Shown here in pieces: positions 1 through 7,900 of a DNA stretch of 33,604 nucleotides. The position numbers and the translations under genes are program-made. Origin of the DNA: Pseudomonadota bacterium. GTDB taxonomy: Bacteria; Pseudomonadota; Gammaproteobacteria; Xanthomonadales; Xanthomonadaceae. Position 1 is the first letter of the stretch, and every line of letters starts with the position of its first letter. The notes beneath the pieces were generated by a model. It was given only the letters and a program-made list of their open reading frames with translations, was not told the origin of the DNA and did not search any database. Location of the stretch: the NCBI GenBank assembly GCA_023430045.1, contig JAEZCF010000166.1, positions 1 through 33,604 on the forward strand, written 5' to 3'.

Positions 1-1
1 A

Positions 2-109
2 GCCAAGGGCAAGCCCGGCAAGGTCGCCTTGGTCGCTGTCATGAGGAAAATGCTGGTGATCCTCAATGCCCGTAAACGGGACGCGGAGACCCAGATGGCC
101 TCCGCCTGA
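2..109 (+). CDS. IS110-family transposase, C-terminal end only (gene runs off the left edge)
   Basis: An open frame enters from the left edge and stops with TGA at 107-109. Its 35 residues include GKPGKVALVAVMRKML and end in an ILNAR...RDAETQMASA tail. This matches the extreme C-terminus of IS110-family DEDD transposases (transposase_20 domain), which usually end with a 'KPKKVALVACMRKLLxILNA' helix. Only the tail is visible, so I cannot tell whether the element is intact. IS110 elements lack clear terminal inverted repeats, so the right boundary cannot be fixed; it lies in or near the 11 bases before the hydrolase stop codon. The element is convergent with the hydrolase gene. Confidence 0.75.
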   Translation, partial: AKGKPGKVALVAVMRKMLVILNARKRDAETQMASA

Positions 110-120
110 GAACACAGTTG

Positions 121-1122
121 CTACCGCGCGATGGCGCCGTCGAGGCTCTGCAGCAGCACGGCATTGAAGCGTGCCGGATCCTGCACCTGCGGTGAGTGGC
201 CCAATCCTGCGAATTCCACCAGCCGCGCGCCGGGAATCGCGCGCGCGGCTGCCTTGCCCAGTGCAGGGTAGTCACCCAGGCGTCCCTTCAGCCCCGGGGA
301 CGCCAGGTCGCGACCTATCGCGGTGCGGTCCTTCTGTCCGATGAACAGCGTGGTGGGTACACGGATGTTCCCCAACTCGTACACGACCGGCTGGTTGAAC
401 ACCATGTCCGACGTCAGCGCCTGGCTCCAGGCGACAGATTCCCTGCCGGGACCGGTATACATGCCGGCCTGCATGCGTGCCCAGTGCTCGAACGTGGGCT
501 TCCATTCACCGCTGTAGTACACGTCAAGCTGATATGTCCTGATGGATTCGTAGGTCGTCCTGAGTTCGTTGGCGTACCAGGCATCCACGCTGCGCCAGGG
601 AACACCGAGCGCCTTCCAGTCCTCCAGCCCGATCGGATTCACCAGCGACAGGCTCTGCGTGGCCTGCGGGTACAGCAGTGCATAACGTGCCGCCAGCATG
701 CCGCCCATCGAATGGCCGACGATGTGTGCCTGCCGCACCCCCAGGTGTTCCAGCAACGCATGCGTGTTGGCAGCCAGTTGGCCGAATGAATACTGGTAAC
801 CGGTCGGCTTGCTGGACTTGCAGAAGCCGATCTGGTCCGGGGCGATCACCCGGTATCCGGCGGCCAGCAGGGAAGGAATGGTGGCCTGCCAGGTGGCGGC
901 GCAGAAGTTCTTGCCGTGCAGCAGCACCACGGTGCCTCGCGCGGCACCCTCCGGCGCAACGTCCAGATAGGCCATTTCCAACGCCTGCCGCTGGCTGTCC
1001 ACCGCGAAGGTCTTCAGCGGATACGGATACTCGAATCCTTCCAGCCGGGGGCCGTAGCTGTCCGAGGCGACGGCGGGCAGGGGCAGCAGGCTGGCAAGCA
1101 GGACGATGGCGGACAGGCGCAT
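121..1122 (-). CDS. Exported alpha/beta-fold hydrolase
   Basis: A serine hydrolase of 333 residues with an N-terminal signal peptide (residues 1-19, ending PAVAS), so probably periplasmic or secreted. The alpha/beta-hydrolase core is complete: oxyanion-hole motif LLHGKNF (67-73), nucleophile elbow GHSMGG with Ser138, acid Asp265 in IGQKDRTA, and base His309 in GLGHSPQ. The insert between about 165 and 245 is the cap domain. The substrate cannot be read from sequence; ester hydrolase or epoxide-hydrolase-like activity are both possible. I chose ATG 1122 because GGAG lies 7 bases upstream and the signal peptide starts there; longer starts up to 1179 add a non-conserved leader. It lies downstream of sdaA on the same strand, 94 bases away, and could share its transcript. 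Confidence 0.88.
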   Translation of the reverse strand: MRLSAIVLLASLLPLPAVASDSYGPRLEGFEYPYPLKTFAVDSQRQALEMAYLDVAPEGAARGTVVLLHGKNFCAATWQATIPSLLAAGYRVIAPDQIGFCKSSKPTGYQYSFGQLAANTHALLEHLGVRQAHIVGHSMGGMLAARYALLYPQATQSLSLVNPIGLEDWKALGVPWRSVDAWYANELRTTYESIRTYQLDVYYSGEWKPTFEHWARMQAGMYTGPGRESVAWSQALTSDMVFNQPVVYELGNIRVPTTLFIGQKDRTAIGRDLASPGLKGRLGDYPALGKAAARAIPGARLVEFAGLGHSPQVQDPARFNAVLLQSLDGAIAR

Positions 1123-1216
1123 GGAGCAGCTCCGTGGAAGGGGTCTGCCGAGGGTAACCGCCGCAGGCGCCGCGACCAACGGTCGTCGCCCGCGCAGGGC
1201 ATGCGACGTGGCCGGT

Positions 1217-2599
1217 TCAGCACTCGATGACGTTCACCGCCAGGCCGCCGCGACTGGTTTCCTTGTATTTGTCCTGCATGTCGCGGCCGGTATCGCGCAT
1301 GGTCTTGATGACCTTGTCCAGCGATACCTTGTGCTTGCCATCACCGCGCATGGCCATGCGCGATGCATTGATCGCCTTCACCGCACCCATGGCATTGCGC
1401 TCGATGCACGGGATCTGCACCAGTCCGCCGATCGGATCGCAGGTCAGTCCAAGGTTGTGTTCCATGCCGATTTCCGCAGCATTCTCGATCTGGCTGGGAT
1501 TGCCGCCCAATGCGGCGACCAGGCCGCCGGCGGCCATCGAGCAGGCCACCCCCACTTCGCCCTGGCAACCGACCTCGGCCCCCGAAATCGAAGCGTTTTC
1601 CTTGTACAGGATGCCGATTGCCGCCGAGGTGAGCAGGAAGTCGAAGACGCGCTGCTCATTGGCACCGGGGCAGAAACGGTCGAAATAATGCAGCACCGCA
1701 GGCAGCACGCCGGCTGCACCGTTGGTGGGGGCGGTGACCACGCGTCCACCGGCGGCATTTTCTTCGTTTACCGCCAGCGCGTACAGGTTTACCCAGTCCA
1801 GCGTGGTCAGCGGATCGCGCATCGCCGCTTCCGGCTTGGAGGACAGTTCGCGGTGCAGGGCGGGCGCGCGGCGACTGACGTGCAGCCCGCCCGGAAGGGT
1901 GCCTTCCTGACGGATGCCGCGTGCCACGCACGACTGCATCGCAGTCCAGATTTCGCGGAGCTGTCCGTGGATTTCTTCCTCGCTGCGCCAGCACTTCTCG
2001 TTCTCGAACATCAGCTGGGCAATGCTCAGCCCGCTGCGCGCGGTCTGCGCCAGCAGTTCGTCGCCGCTCCTGAATGGATAGGGCAAAGGGGTTTCGTCGG
2101 GCACGATGCGGTCGTCGGCAGCGTCGTCCTGGTTGACCACGAAGCCGCCGCCAACCGAGTAGTAATCACGCGTGGCGATCACCGCATCGTCGGCATCGTA
2201 GGCGGTGAAGCGCATGCCATTGGTGTGGTAGGGAAGCTTCTGGCGCTTGTTCATGCCCAGGTCGCGCTTTTCGTCGAAGGCGATCTCATGGGTGCCCATC
2301 AGCAGGATGCGCTTGCTGGAGCGGATGCGCTCCAGGGTACCGGGAATGATGTCCGGGTCGATCAGGTTCGGGCGCTCGCCCTCCAGCCCCAGCAGTACCG
2401 CCTTGTCGGTGCCGTGGCCGCGGCCGGTCAGCGCAAGCGAGCCATAGACATCGGCGCGGATGCGTACGACGTCCTGCAGGCGGCCCGGATCGAGCAGCCA
2501 GCGGTGGACGAAACGTTCGGCCGCCTTCATTGGTCCGACGGTATGCGAGGAGCTGGGACCGATGCCGATCTTGAAAACGTCGAACGTGCTGACTGCCAT
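1217..2599 (-). CDS. sdaA: L-serine ammonia-lyase (L-serine dehydratase), single-chain iron-sulfur type
   Basis: Deaminates L-serine to pyruvate and ammonia in the cytosol with an oxygen-sensitive [4Fe-4S] cluster. The 460 residues show the SSSHTVGP signature near the N-terminus (16-23), then the GHGTDKAVLLGLEG segment (61-74), and the catalytic alpha domain with AGGRVVTAPTNGAAG (283-297). The three cluster cysteines are Cys345 (VGCQGE), Cys387 (LTCDPIGG) and Cys398 (IPCIERN). The chain ends in Cys460, the free terminal cysteine that in the Legionella enzyme folds back into the active site as a 'tail in mouth'. The start at 2599 gives the family N-terminus (MAVSTFDVFKIGIGPSSSHT); the longer open frame upstream is not conserved. 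It is divergent from the small glutaredoxin, with 100 bases between them holding a TAGAAT box. Confidence 0.96.
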   Translation of the reverse strand: MAVSTFDVFKIGIGPSSSHTVGPMKAAERFVHRWLLDPGRLQDVVRIRADVYGSLALTGRGHGTDKAVLLGLEGERPNLIDPDIIPGTLERIRSSKRILLMGTHEIAFDEKRDLGMNKRQKLPYHTNGMRFTAYDADDAVIATRDYYSVGGGFVVNQDDAADDRIVPDETPLPYPFRSGDELLAQTARSGLSIAQLMFENEKCWRSEEEIHGQLREIWTAMQSCVARGIRQEGTLPGGLHVSRRAPALHRELSSKPEAAMRDPLTTLDWVNLYALAVNEENAAGGRVVTAPTNGAAGVLPAVLHYFDRFCPGANEQRVFDFLLTSAAIGILYKENASISGAEVGCQGEVGVACSMAAGGLVAALGGNPSQIENAAEIGMEHNLGLTCDPIGGLVQIPCIERNAMGAVKAINASRMAMRGDGKHKVSLDKVIKTMRDTGRDMQDKYKETSRGGLAVNVIEC

Positions 2600-2633
2600 G
2601 GTTGCCGAGCTGCGGGTACCGGAGGAGACGGTT

Positions 2634-2639
2634 ATTCTA
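2634..2639 (-). promoter_or_regulatory. Candidate -10 box of sdaA (TAGAAT)
   Basis: Read on the minus strand the sequence is GCTAGAATAAC, with TAGAAT 34 bases upstream of the sdaA start. No good -35 hexamer is seen at 16-18 bases. An identical GCTAGAAT occurs at 33548-33555. This is a motif match only. Confidence 0.35.
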
Positions 2640-2699
2640 GCGGTTCGCCGCGCCGGACCTGGCTGCGGCGCAGCAATCACCGGTCCTGGAGAGATATCC

Positions 2700-2921
2700 G
2701 TGCTGATCCTGTACCAGCGGGACGACTGCCACCTGTGCGACCAGGCCCTGGCCGTGCTGGCGGCCGTACGCGCGCCGGAGTTCGCATCGGTGTTCATCGA
2801 TGAGGACGCCCGCCTGGTGGACGCTTACGGCGAGCGCGTTCCCGTGCTGCGCCGGCAGGACGATGGCCGTGAACTGGACTGGCCGTTCGATGCGTCCGCC
2901 CTGAAGGCCTGGCTCCTGTAG
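2700..2921 (+). CDS. Small glutaredoxin-family protein (DUF836-like)
   Basis: A 73-residue thioredoxin-fold mini-protein. It has the redox motif Cys10-His-Leu-Cys13 directly after the first strand (LILYQRDDCHLC) and the cis-proline loop RVPVL (Pro48). This is the layout of the short glutaredoxin-like DUF836 family common in Xanthomonadaceae; a thiol-disulfide role is inferred and the partner is unknown. The start is GTG 2700, preceded by GGAGAG at 2688-2693 with a 6-base spacer. The open frame extends upstream to 2460, but that part overlaps sdaA and is not conserved. The TAG stop forms part of a GTAG at the base of a G+C-rich hairpin. It is convergent with the yceI operon. Confidence 0.85.
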   Translation: MLILYQRDDCHLCDQALAVLAAVRAPEFASVFIDEDARLVDAYGERVPVLRRQDDGRELDWPFDASALKAWLL

Positions 2922-2924
2922 CGC

Positions 2925-2969
2925 GGGACTCTGCCCCGCTGCGCGATGAGCCCCGGTTGTCAGAGTCCC
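2925..2969. terminator. Inverted repeat between convergent genes, candidate bidirectional terminator
   Basis: GGGACTCTG (2925-2933) pairs perfectly over 9 bases with CAGAGTCCC (2961-2969). The 27-base loop is itself G+C-rich, and a smaller internal alternative pairs GCGGG with CCCGC (2924-2928 / about 2934-2939). It fills the 49-base gap between the stop codons of the glutaredoxin and yceI genes. There is no T-run on either side, so intrinsic termination is uncertain; a decayed REP element is an alternative reading. Confidence 0.4.
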
Positions 2970-2970
2970 T

Positions 2971-3537
2971 CTACTTTGCCTTCAGCAGCACGCGGGTGCT
3001 GATCGCGGTCTCGTCCGGAATGGTCGAGGTATCGGCCCAGTCGCCGCCACCGACTCCGAAGTCCAGTCGTTTCACCGTCGCCTTGCCCGTCAGCACCGGC
3101 TGCGCGCCCGGCTGCCAGGTGAAGGTCAGCGTGACCGGCTTGCTTATGCCGCGCAGTTCCAGCGTGCCGTCGGCCGCATACCGGCCATCGCCCAGCGAAC
3201 GGAATCCGCTGGCGGTGTAATGGGCCTGGGCGAAACGCGCGACATTGAAGAAATCCGCGCCCTGCAGGGTGGAGTCGCGATCGCTGTTGCCGCTCCGTGC
3301 GCCCGCCAGCGGAATGGTCACATCAAGTTTTCCGGCCGCCGGATCGGCCGGATCGAAGCTGAGCTGCGTGGAGAAGCCCGGGAACGTGCCTGCGAAGACC
3401 TCGCCATCGTATTTGGTGGCGAAGGCCAGCGTGGAACCGGCGGCCTGCACGTAATCGGCCGCCAGGGCAGGAGTGCCGCCCAGCAGGCCGGCCAGGGCGG
3501 CGGCGACGGCGGTGGGTGTGGTGAGCTTGATGGTCAT
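2971..3537 (-). CDS. YceI-family periplasmic lipid-binding protein (distal copy)
   Basis: A 188-residue protein with a signal peptide (residues 1-27, ending PALAA) followed by one YceI domain, the lipocalin-like barrel that binds polyisoprenoids in characterised homologues. Recognisable blocks are STLAFATKYDG near the N-terminus, KLDVTIPLAG, the FF.VARFAQAHY segment in mid-domain, TLELRGISKPVTL, and the C-terminal GGGDWADTSTIPDETAI. The start has AAGGAT about 7 bases upstream, and that ribosome site overlaps the last codons of the upstream cytochrome gene. It is the last gene of the yceI-b561-yceI operon. Its partner YceI at 4107-4769 is clearly divergent in sequence, so this is an old duplication or two separate recruits. 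Its ligand is unknown. Confidence 0.92.
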   Translation of the reverse strand: MTIKLTTPTAVAAALAGLLGGTPALAADYVQAAGSTLAFATKYDGEVFAGTFPGFSTQLSFDPADPAAGKLDVTIPLAGARSGNSDRDSTLQGADFFNVARFAQAHYTASGFRSLGDGRYAADGTLELRGISKPVTLTFTWQPGAQPVLTGKATVKRLDFGVGGGDWADTSTIPDETAISTRVLLKAK

Positions 3538-3540
3538 GGT

Positions 3541-4107
3541 TCAATCCTTATGTGGGGAGCGCAGCCAGCCGCGCGGCAGCATGCGTGCCAGGGTGGCGTC
3601 ACGCTGGACGAAGTGGTGGTAGAGCGCAGCACCGGCATGAGCCAGCACCACCGCGATCAACAACCAGAAGCCGTATTCATGGATGGCGTGCGAAACGGCC
3701 ACCGTGCGGGGATCGGGCGCAACCAGCCTGGGCACCTCCACCAGGCCGAACCAGTGGAACGGCCTCAGGCCGCTGGCCGAGTCATACAGCCAGCCCGACA
3801 ACGGAATGGCGAACATCAGCACGTACAGCAGCCAGTGAGTGGTGCTGGCGATGCGTTCCTGCCAGGTCGGTGTGCCGGGCACCGGCGGTGGTGCACCGGC
3901 ATGCAGCCGCCAGCCCAGGCGCAGCGCCACCAGCGCAAGCACGGTAAGGCCGAGCGATTTATGTGCGGTGTAGACCCAGAAATACTTCGGCGTCCTGGGC
4001 AGTTCGCCCATTGTCAGTCCGACCACGCCAAGAACCAGGATCAACAGGGCGATCAACCAGTGCAGGATCTGGCTGGCAGCGCCCCAGCGCAGGACATCGC
4101 GATGCAT
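3541..4107 (-). CDS. Cytochrome b561-family di-heme membrane protein
   Basis: A 188-residue, four-helix inner-membrane cytochrome. Helices lie at about 13-33, 49-66, 90-110 and 147-167. Likely heme-ligand histidines are in ILHWLIA (helix 1), TAHKSLG (helix 2), STTHWLLYV (helix 3) and HAGAALYHH (helix 4). The family passes electrons between quinol and periplasmic acceptors, and several bacterial members sit beside yceI genes as here. ATG 4107 is the start: its A is also the last base of the upstream yceI stop (TGATG), which implies translational coupling. A GTG one codon upstream is also possible. Only 3 bases separate it from the following yceI. Confidence 0.93.
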   Translation of the reverse strand: MHRDVLRWGAASQILHWLIALLILVLGVVGLTMGELPRTPKYFWVYTAHKSLGLTVLALVALRLGWRLHAGAPPPVPGTPTWQERIASTTHWLLYVLMFAIPLSGWLYDSASGLRPFHWFGLVEVPRLVAPDPRTVAVSHAIHEYGFWLLIAVVLAHAGAALYHHFVQRDATLARMLPRGWLRSPHKD

Positions 4108-4769
4108 CACGGCGTGCTCCCGGGGTGGATGTCCGTTTCTTCAGTGGGTTCATGGGGTGGCTCGTCCGCAGGATCCTGTGCGTCCTCGCCGCCACGGGCG
4201 CGCACGGCTTCGGCTTCAATGCGCAACTGGACTTCGTCGCCAATCATGCTGGGCCAGGCCGAAATGCCGAAGGCGCGGCGGCTGAGCGTAGCGGTCGCGG
4301 AAAAGCCCGCAGTGCGCCGGAACGGAGGCATGGGATGTCGCTTGAGCGCATTGAGGGTGACATCCAGCACGATCTCGCCGGTGACACCGCGCAGCGTCAA
4401 CAGGCCGGTCACCCGTGCATGCCGGTCGTCGATCGGCTGCACATGGGTGGACAGGAAACGCGCATCCGGATACCGCTTGCCGTCGAGCAGGTTGCGCGCC
4501 AGTGCGGCGTCGTTCCACTTGCCGTCGCCCAGGTCCAGCCGCGACATCGGAATGCTGACATCCAGCCGTGCGTCCTCCCAGTTCGCGGGATCGAAGTACA
4601 GGACACCTTCGCTGCCCGATATCGTCCCCAGCGCGCTTGAGAACCCCGCATGTTCGATCGCGAACAGCACCCGGGTATGCACGGGGTCGAGCTGGTAGCG
4701 TGCGCCGGCAGCCAAGGCCAGGCCGGGCAACGCAGCAAACAGCACGATCAGGATGAAGCGATGCGGCAC
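4107..4769 (-). CDS. YceI-family periplasmic lipid-binding protein (promoter-proximal copy)
   Basis: A 220-residue protein starting at GTG 4769 with AGGAG 7-8 bases upstream. The first 22 residues form a signal peptide (FILIVLFAALPGLALA). The YceI domain follows: YQLDPVHTRVLFAIEHAGFS, LDVSIPMSRLDLGDGKWNDAL, FLSTHV, and VTGLLTLRGVTGEIVLDVTLN. After the domain (about residue 195) comes an acidic, proline-rich tail (EDAQDPADEPPHEPTEETD) not usual for the family. It opens the leftward operon with the cytochrome and the second yceI. By analogy with other b561-YceI pairs it may bind an isoprenoid quinone or similar lipid that exchanges electrons with the cytochrome; that is inference. Confidence 0.9.
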   Translation of the reverse strand: MPHRFILIVLFAALPGLALAAGARYQLDPVHTRVLFAIEHAGFSSALGTISGSEGVLYFDPANWEDARLDVSIPMSRLDLGDGKWNDAALARNLLDGKRYPDARFLSTHVQPIDDRHARVTGLLTLRGVTGEIVLDVTLNALKRHPMPPFRRTAGFSATATLSRRAFGISAWPSMIGDEVQLRIEAEAVRARGGEDAQDPADEPPHEPTEETDIHPGSTP

Positions 4770-4796
4770 GGAAGGGCTCCTGCGGGAGAGGGGTCG

Positions 4797-4802
4797 ATCA
4801 TA
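4797..4802 (-). promoter_or_regulatory. Candidate -10 box of the yceI-b561-yceI operon (TATGAT)
   Basis: TATGAT on the minus strand is preceded by TGGG, close to an extended -10, and would start transcription about 20 bases before the GTG at 4769. No convincing -35 element is visible. The divergent kinase gene starts at 4964. Confidence 0.35.
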
Positions 4803-4963
4803 CCCATGGCGCGCGGTTCGCGAGCAGCCACATGGCTGCAACAGTTCATGGTGGCAATGGCACGTTGGCCGACGCCGGGTGCCGCCATCGGCATGCGCAG
4901 CGTCCCGTGACACGTCCGCGCCGTCAAGGCTGTGTGACAATTCCCGCTTCAAGGGGATACACG

Positions 4964-7900
4964 ATGTCGACGCATATGCATCACGGACGCGCGTTGTTGT
5001 TGCTGCTGGCCCTTGTCGGCGGCCCGCTGCCCGCCGCCCAGGCCACCGATGGCGCATTGCCGGGCGGAGCGCTGGAAACACCGCAGCTGCGCCGTTTCGG
5101 CACCGCCGAAGGGCTGCCTTCGCGGATGGTGCTGTCGCTGGCCGAAGACCACCAGGGGCATGTATGGGCCGCGACCGATGGCGGGCTGGCGCGTTATGAC
5201 GGGGTACGGCTGCAGGCCTGGCGCCATGATCCGCAGGTCGACGGTTCGCTGCCCGGGGATGAGGTGGAAACCCTGCTGGTGGACCGGCGCGACCGTCTCT
5301 GGCTGGGCATCAATGGCATCGGGCTGGTGCGCATGGGACCCGAACGCACGCGCTTCGATGTCATTGGCGACATCAACGACCGCTGCGAAGGGCAGTTCTG
5401 GACACTGGCCGAGCATGGCGACGCGCTGTGGATCGGTACCAGCACGCATGGTGTCTGCCGCCGGGCCGAGGATGGAAGCCTGCAGGTGTTCCGCCATGAC
5501 GAAGTCGACGGGCACAGCCTCCCCAGCGATACCGTCTATGCCAGCCTGGTCGACGCGCAGGGCCGGCTGTGGCTGGGAACCGGGCGCGGTGTCGCGCGCT
5601 GGAACGGCAGCCACTTCGAGCGGCCCGGTGCGCAGGCGCTGGGGGAGGTCGCCGTGTTGCGGTTGAGTCGCGATGCGCAGGGCAACGTATGGGCCGGTAC
5701 CCAGGGTGAAGGATTGTTCCGCTTCGATGCCGATGACCACGTGCATGTGCCGGCGTGGCCGCAGGCCGCATCGCTGCGTTCGGCAGTGGTCCTGGATGAC
5801 CGGCTGGGTGGCCGGTGGGTGGGCAGTTCCGAAGGCCTGCGGCGTGACCAGGGAGGTCAGCTGCGCATGCTGGACGGTGATCGTGGCAGTGGGTTCCTGA
5901 CCGCGCATACCGGCGTGCTGGATCTGCTGCAGGATCACGAAGGAGGAATATGGGTGGCCCTGCTCACCCAGGGCCTGGCCTATCTGCCCCCCGACTGGCG
6001 TCGCTTTTCCACGTGGTACCAGCTGGACGGCAAACCGCTGGACAGCCAGTACCTGCTCAGCGCCGCCAGTGATGGCCACGAATTCTACGTGGGTGCGGCT
6101 CACGGCGTTTATCGGCTTGACCGGCAGGGCATCCTGTCGCTGCTGGTCGGTGACGACCGCCTCGGCAGCGGCGCGATCTGGTCGGTGCTGCCACGGCCGG
6201 ATGGCACCCTGTGGCTGGGGCGTGCCGGACGCATCACCGTGTACGACCCGCGGCACGGCAGCCATCGGGACCTGCCGATCGCCGGGACCGCCGATCCGCG
6301 CCAGCGCATCGACCTGATGCGGCAGGCACCGGACGGCACGGTGTGGATGTCCATCATGAACCATGGCCTGCAGCAGCGCGATGCGCAGGGCAGGGTGTTG
6401 CGCGAATTCGCGGTCGGGTCGCTTGGCAACGGCAGTGACGCGCCGCTGGAACAGATCCGTTTCGATGCGCGCGGGCAGCTGTGGGTGGTTGGCGACGCCG
6501 GCGTGCTGCGTTTCCAGGATGATCATTTCATCGCCGTGCCCGGCGTGTCGCGCGGCAACATCTTCGATATCGCCTGGGCCGCGCCGGACACGGTCTGGCT
6601 GGCACGCCAGGGAGCGCTTGAACGTTATCACTGGGATGGCCTCGGGTTCGCCCTGCGCGAGCAGGTGGACGCAGCCCAGGGCGTGCCAGCGGTGTCGATG
6701 GGCGGGCTGGTGCTGGGCCGCGAGGGAGAGGTGTGGGCGACCACGCCGCGCGGGCTGCTGCGCTGGCAGCCACGTGACCGGCAACTGCGCATCTACGGCG
6801 AGCGCGATGGTCTGCCGGATTCGGAATTCACCGGGCGTCCGCCTGCGCAGGATGGGCAGGGCCGTGTGCTGGCGGTATCGCAGACCGGACTGGTGGGGTT
6901 CGATCCGGACATGCAGGACGCACCGCTGCCGGCTTCGCAACTGGTGATCGGATCGGTTCGCGTACGGCGCGATGATGGTGAGGGGTGGCAGGAGCTGCCG
7001 GTCGATCGTCCGATCAGGCTGGGACCGGACGATCGAGACCTGCGGATCGATGCACGGTTGCTGTCTTTCGCCAACCCTTCGGCCACGCTTTACCGCTTCC
7101 GCGTGGAAGGCTACGACCTCAACTGGGTACCGGCCGCCGATGGCGAGCGTACGGTGTCGCGGCTGCCCGCAGGGCACTACCGCATTGAAATCCAGGCGCG
7201 CGCGTCCGGGGGCGAATGGACCGCCGCGCCCGACCTGCAGGTGCAGGTGTTCCCGCCCTGGTGGCGCAACGCCACTGCGTTGCTGCTGTACCTGTGCGGG
7301 GGACTGCTGCTGGTGGCGGGACTGGCGTGGTACGTGCGCCTGCGCCTGCGCCGTCGGCAGCAATGGCAGCTGAGCCTGCACAAGCAGCACCTCGCCGAGC
7401 AGGCATCGCAGGCCAAGAGCCATTTCCTGGCCACGCTGGGCCATGAGGTACGCACGCCGATGACTGGCGTGCTAGGCATGAGCGAACTGCTGCTGGCGAC
7501 GCCTCTGGATGCACAACAGCACAACTACGCCAGTTCGATCCACCAGGCCGGCACGCACCTGCTGCGGCTGGTCAATGACGCGCTGGACCTGGCCCGCATC
7601 GAAGCCGGTCGCCTGGAACTGGACATCAAGCCGTTTGCGCTGGACACCCTGCTGGACGAAGTGCAGGGCCTGATGGAGCCGATCGCGCGCCAGCGTGGGC
7701 TGGAATTTCGCCGCAGCGTGGACGTACCGGGACGGATCACCGCCAGCGGCGACGAGATGCGCATCCGCCAGATCCTGATGAACCTGCTTGGCAATGCGAT
7801 CAAGTTCACCGAGCACGGCCACGTCGGCATCGCCGTGGGCAGGACGGGCGAACACGAGGGGGCCGGACTGGAATTCATCGTGATGGACAGCGGCCCAGGC

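Noticed and set aside
1173..1185. CGACC-AAC-GGTCG stem-loop between sdaA and the hydrolase
   Set aside because: Only a 5-bp stem without GTAG or T-run; may be a worn repeat but too weak to list.
1106..2803. 565-codon plus-strand frame across sdaA
   Set aside because: Antisense of sdaA; only its downstream neighbour in another frame (2700-2921) is a real gene.
4949..7444. 831-codon open frame antisense to the first hybrid kinase
   Set aside because: High G+C content leaves few stop codons on the opposite strand; the translation has no domain, while the sense frame has a full kinase architecture.
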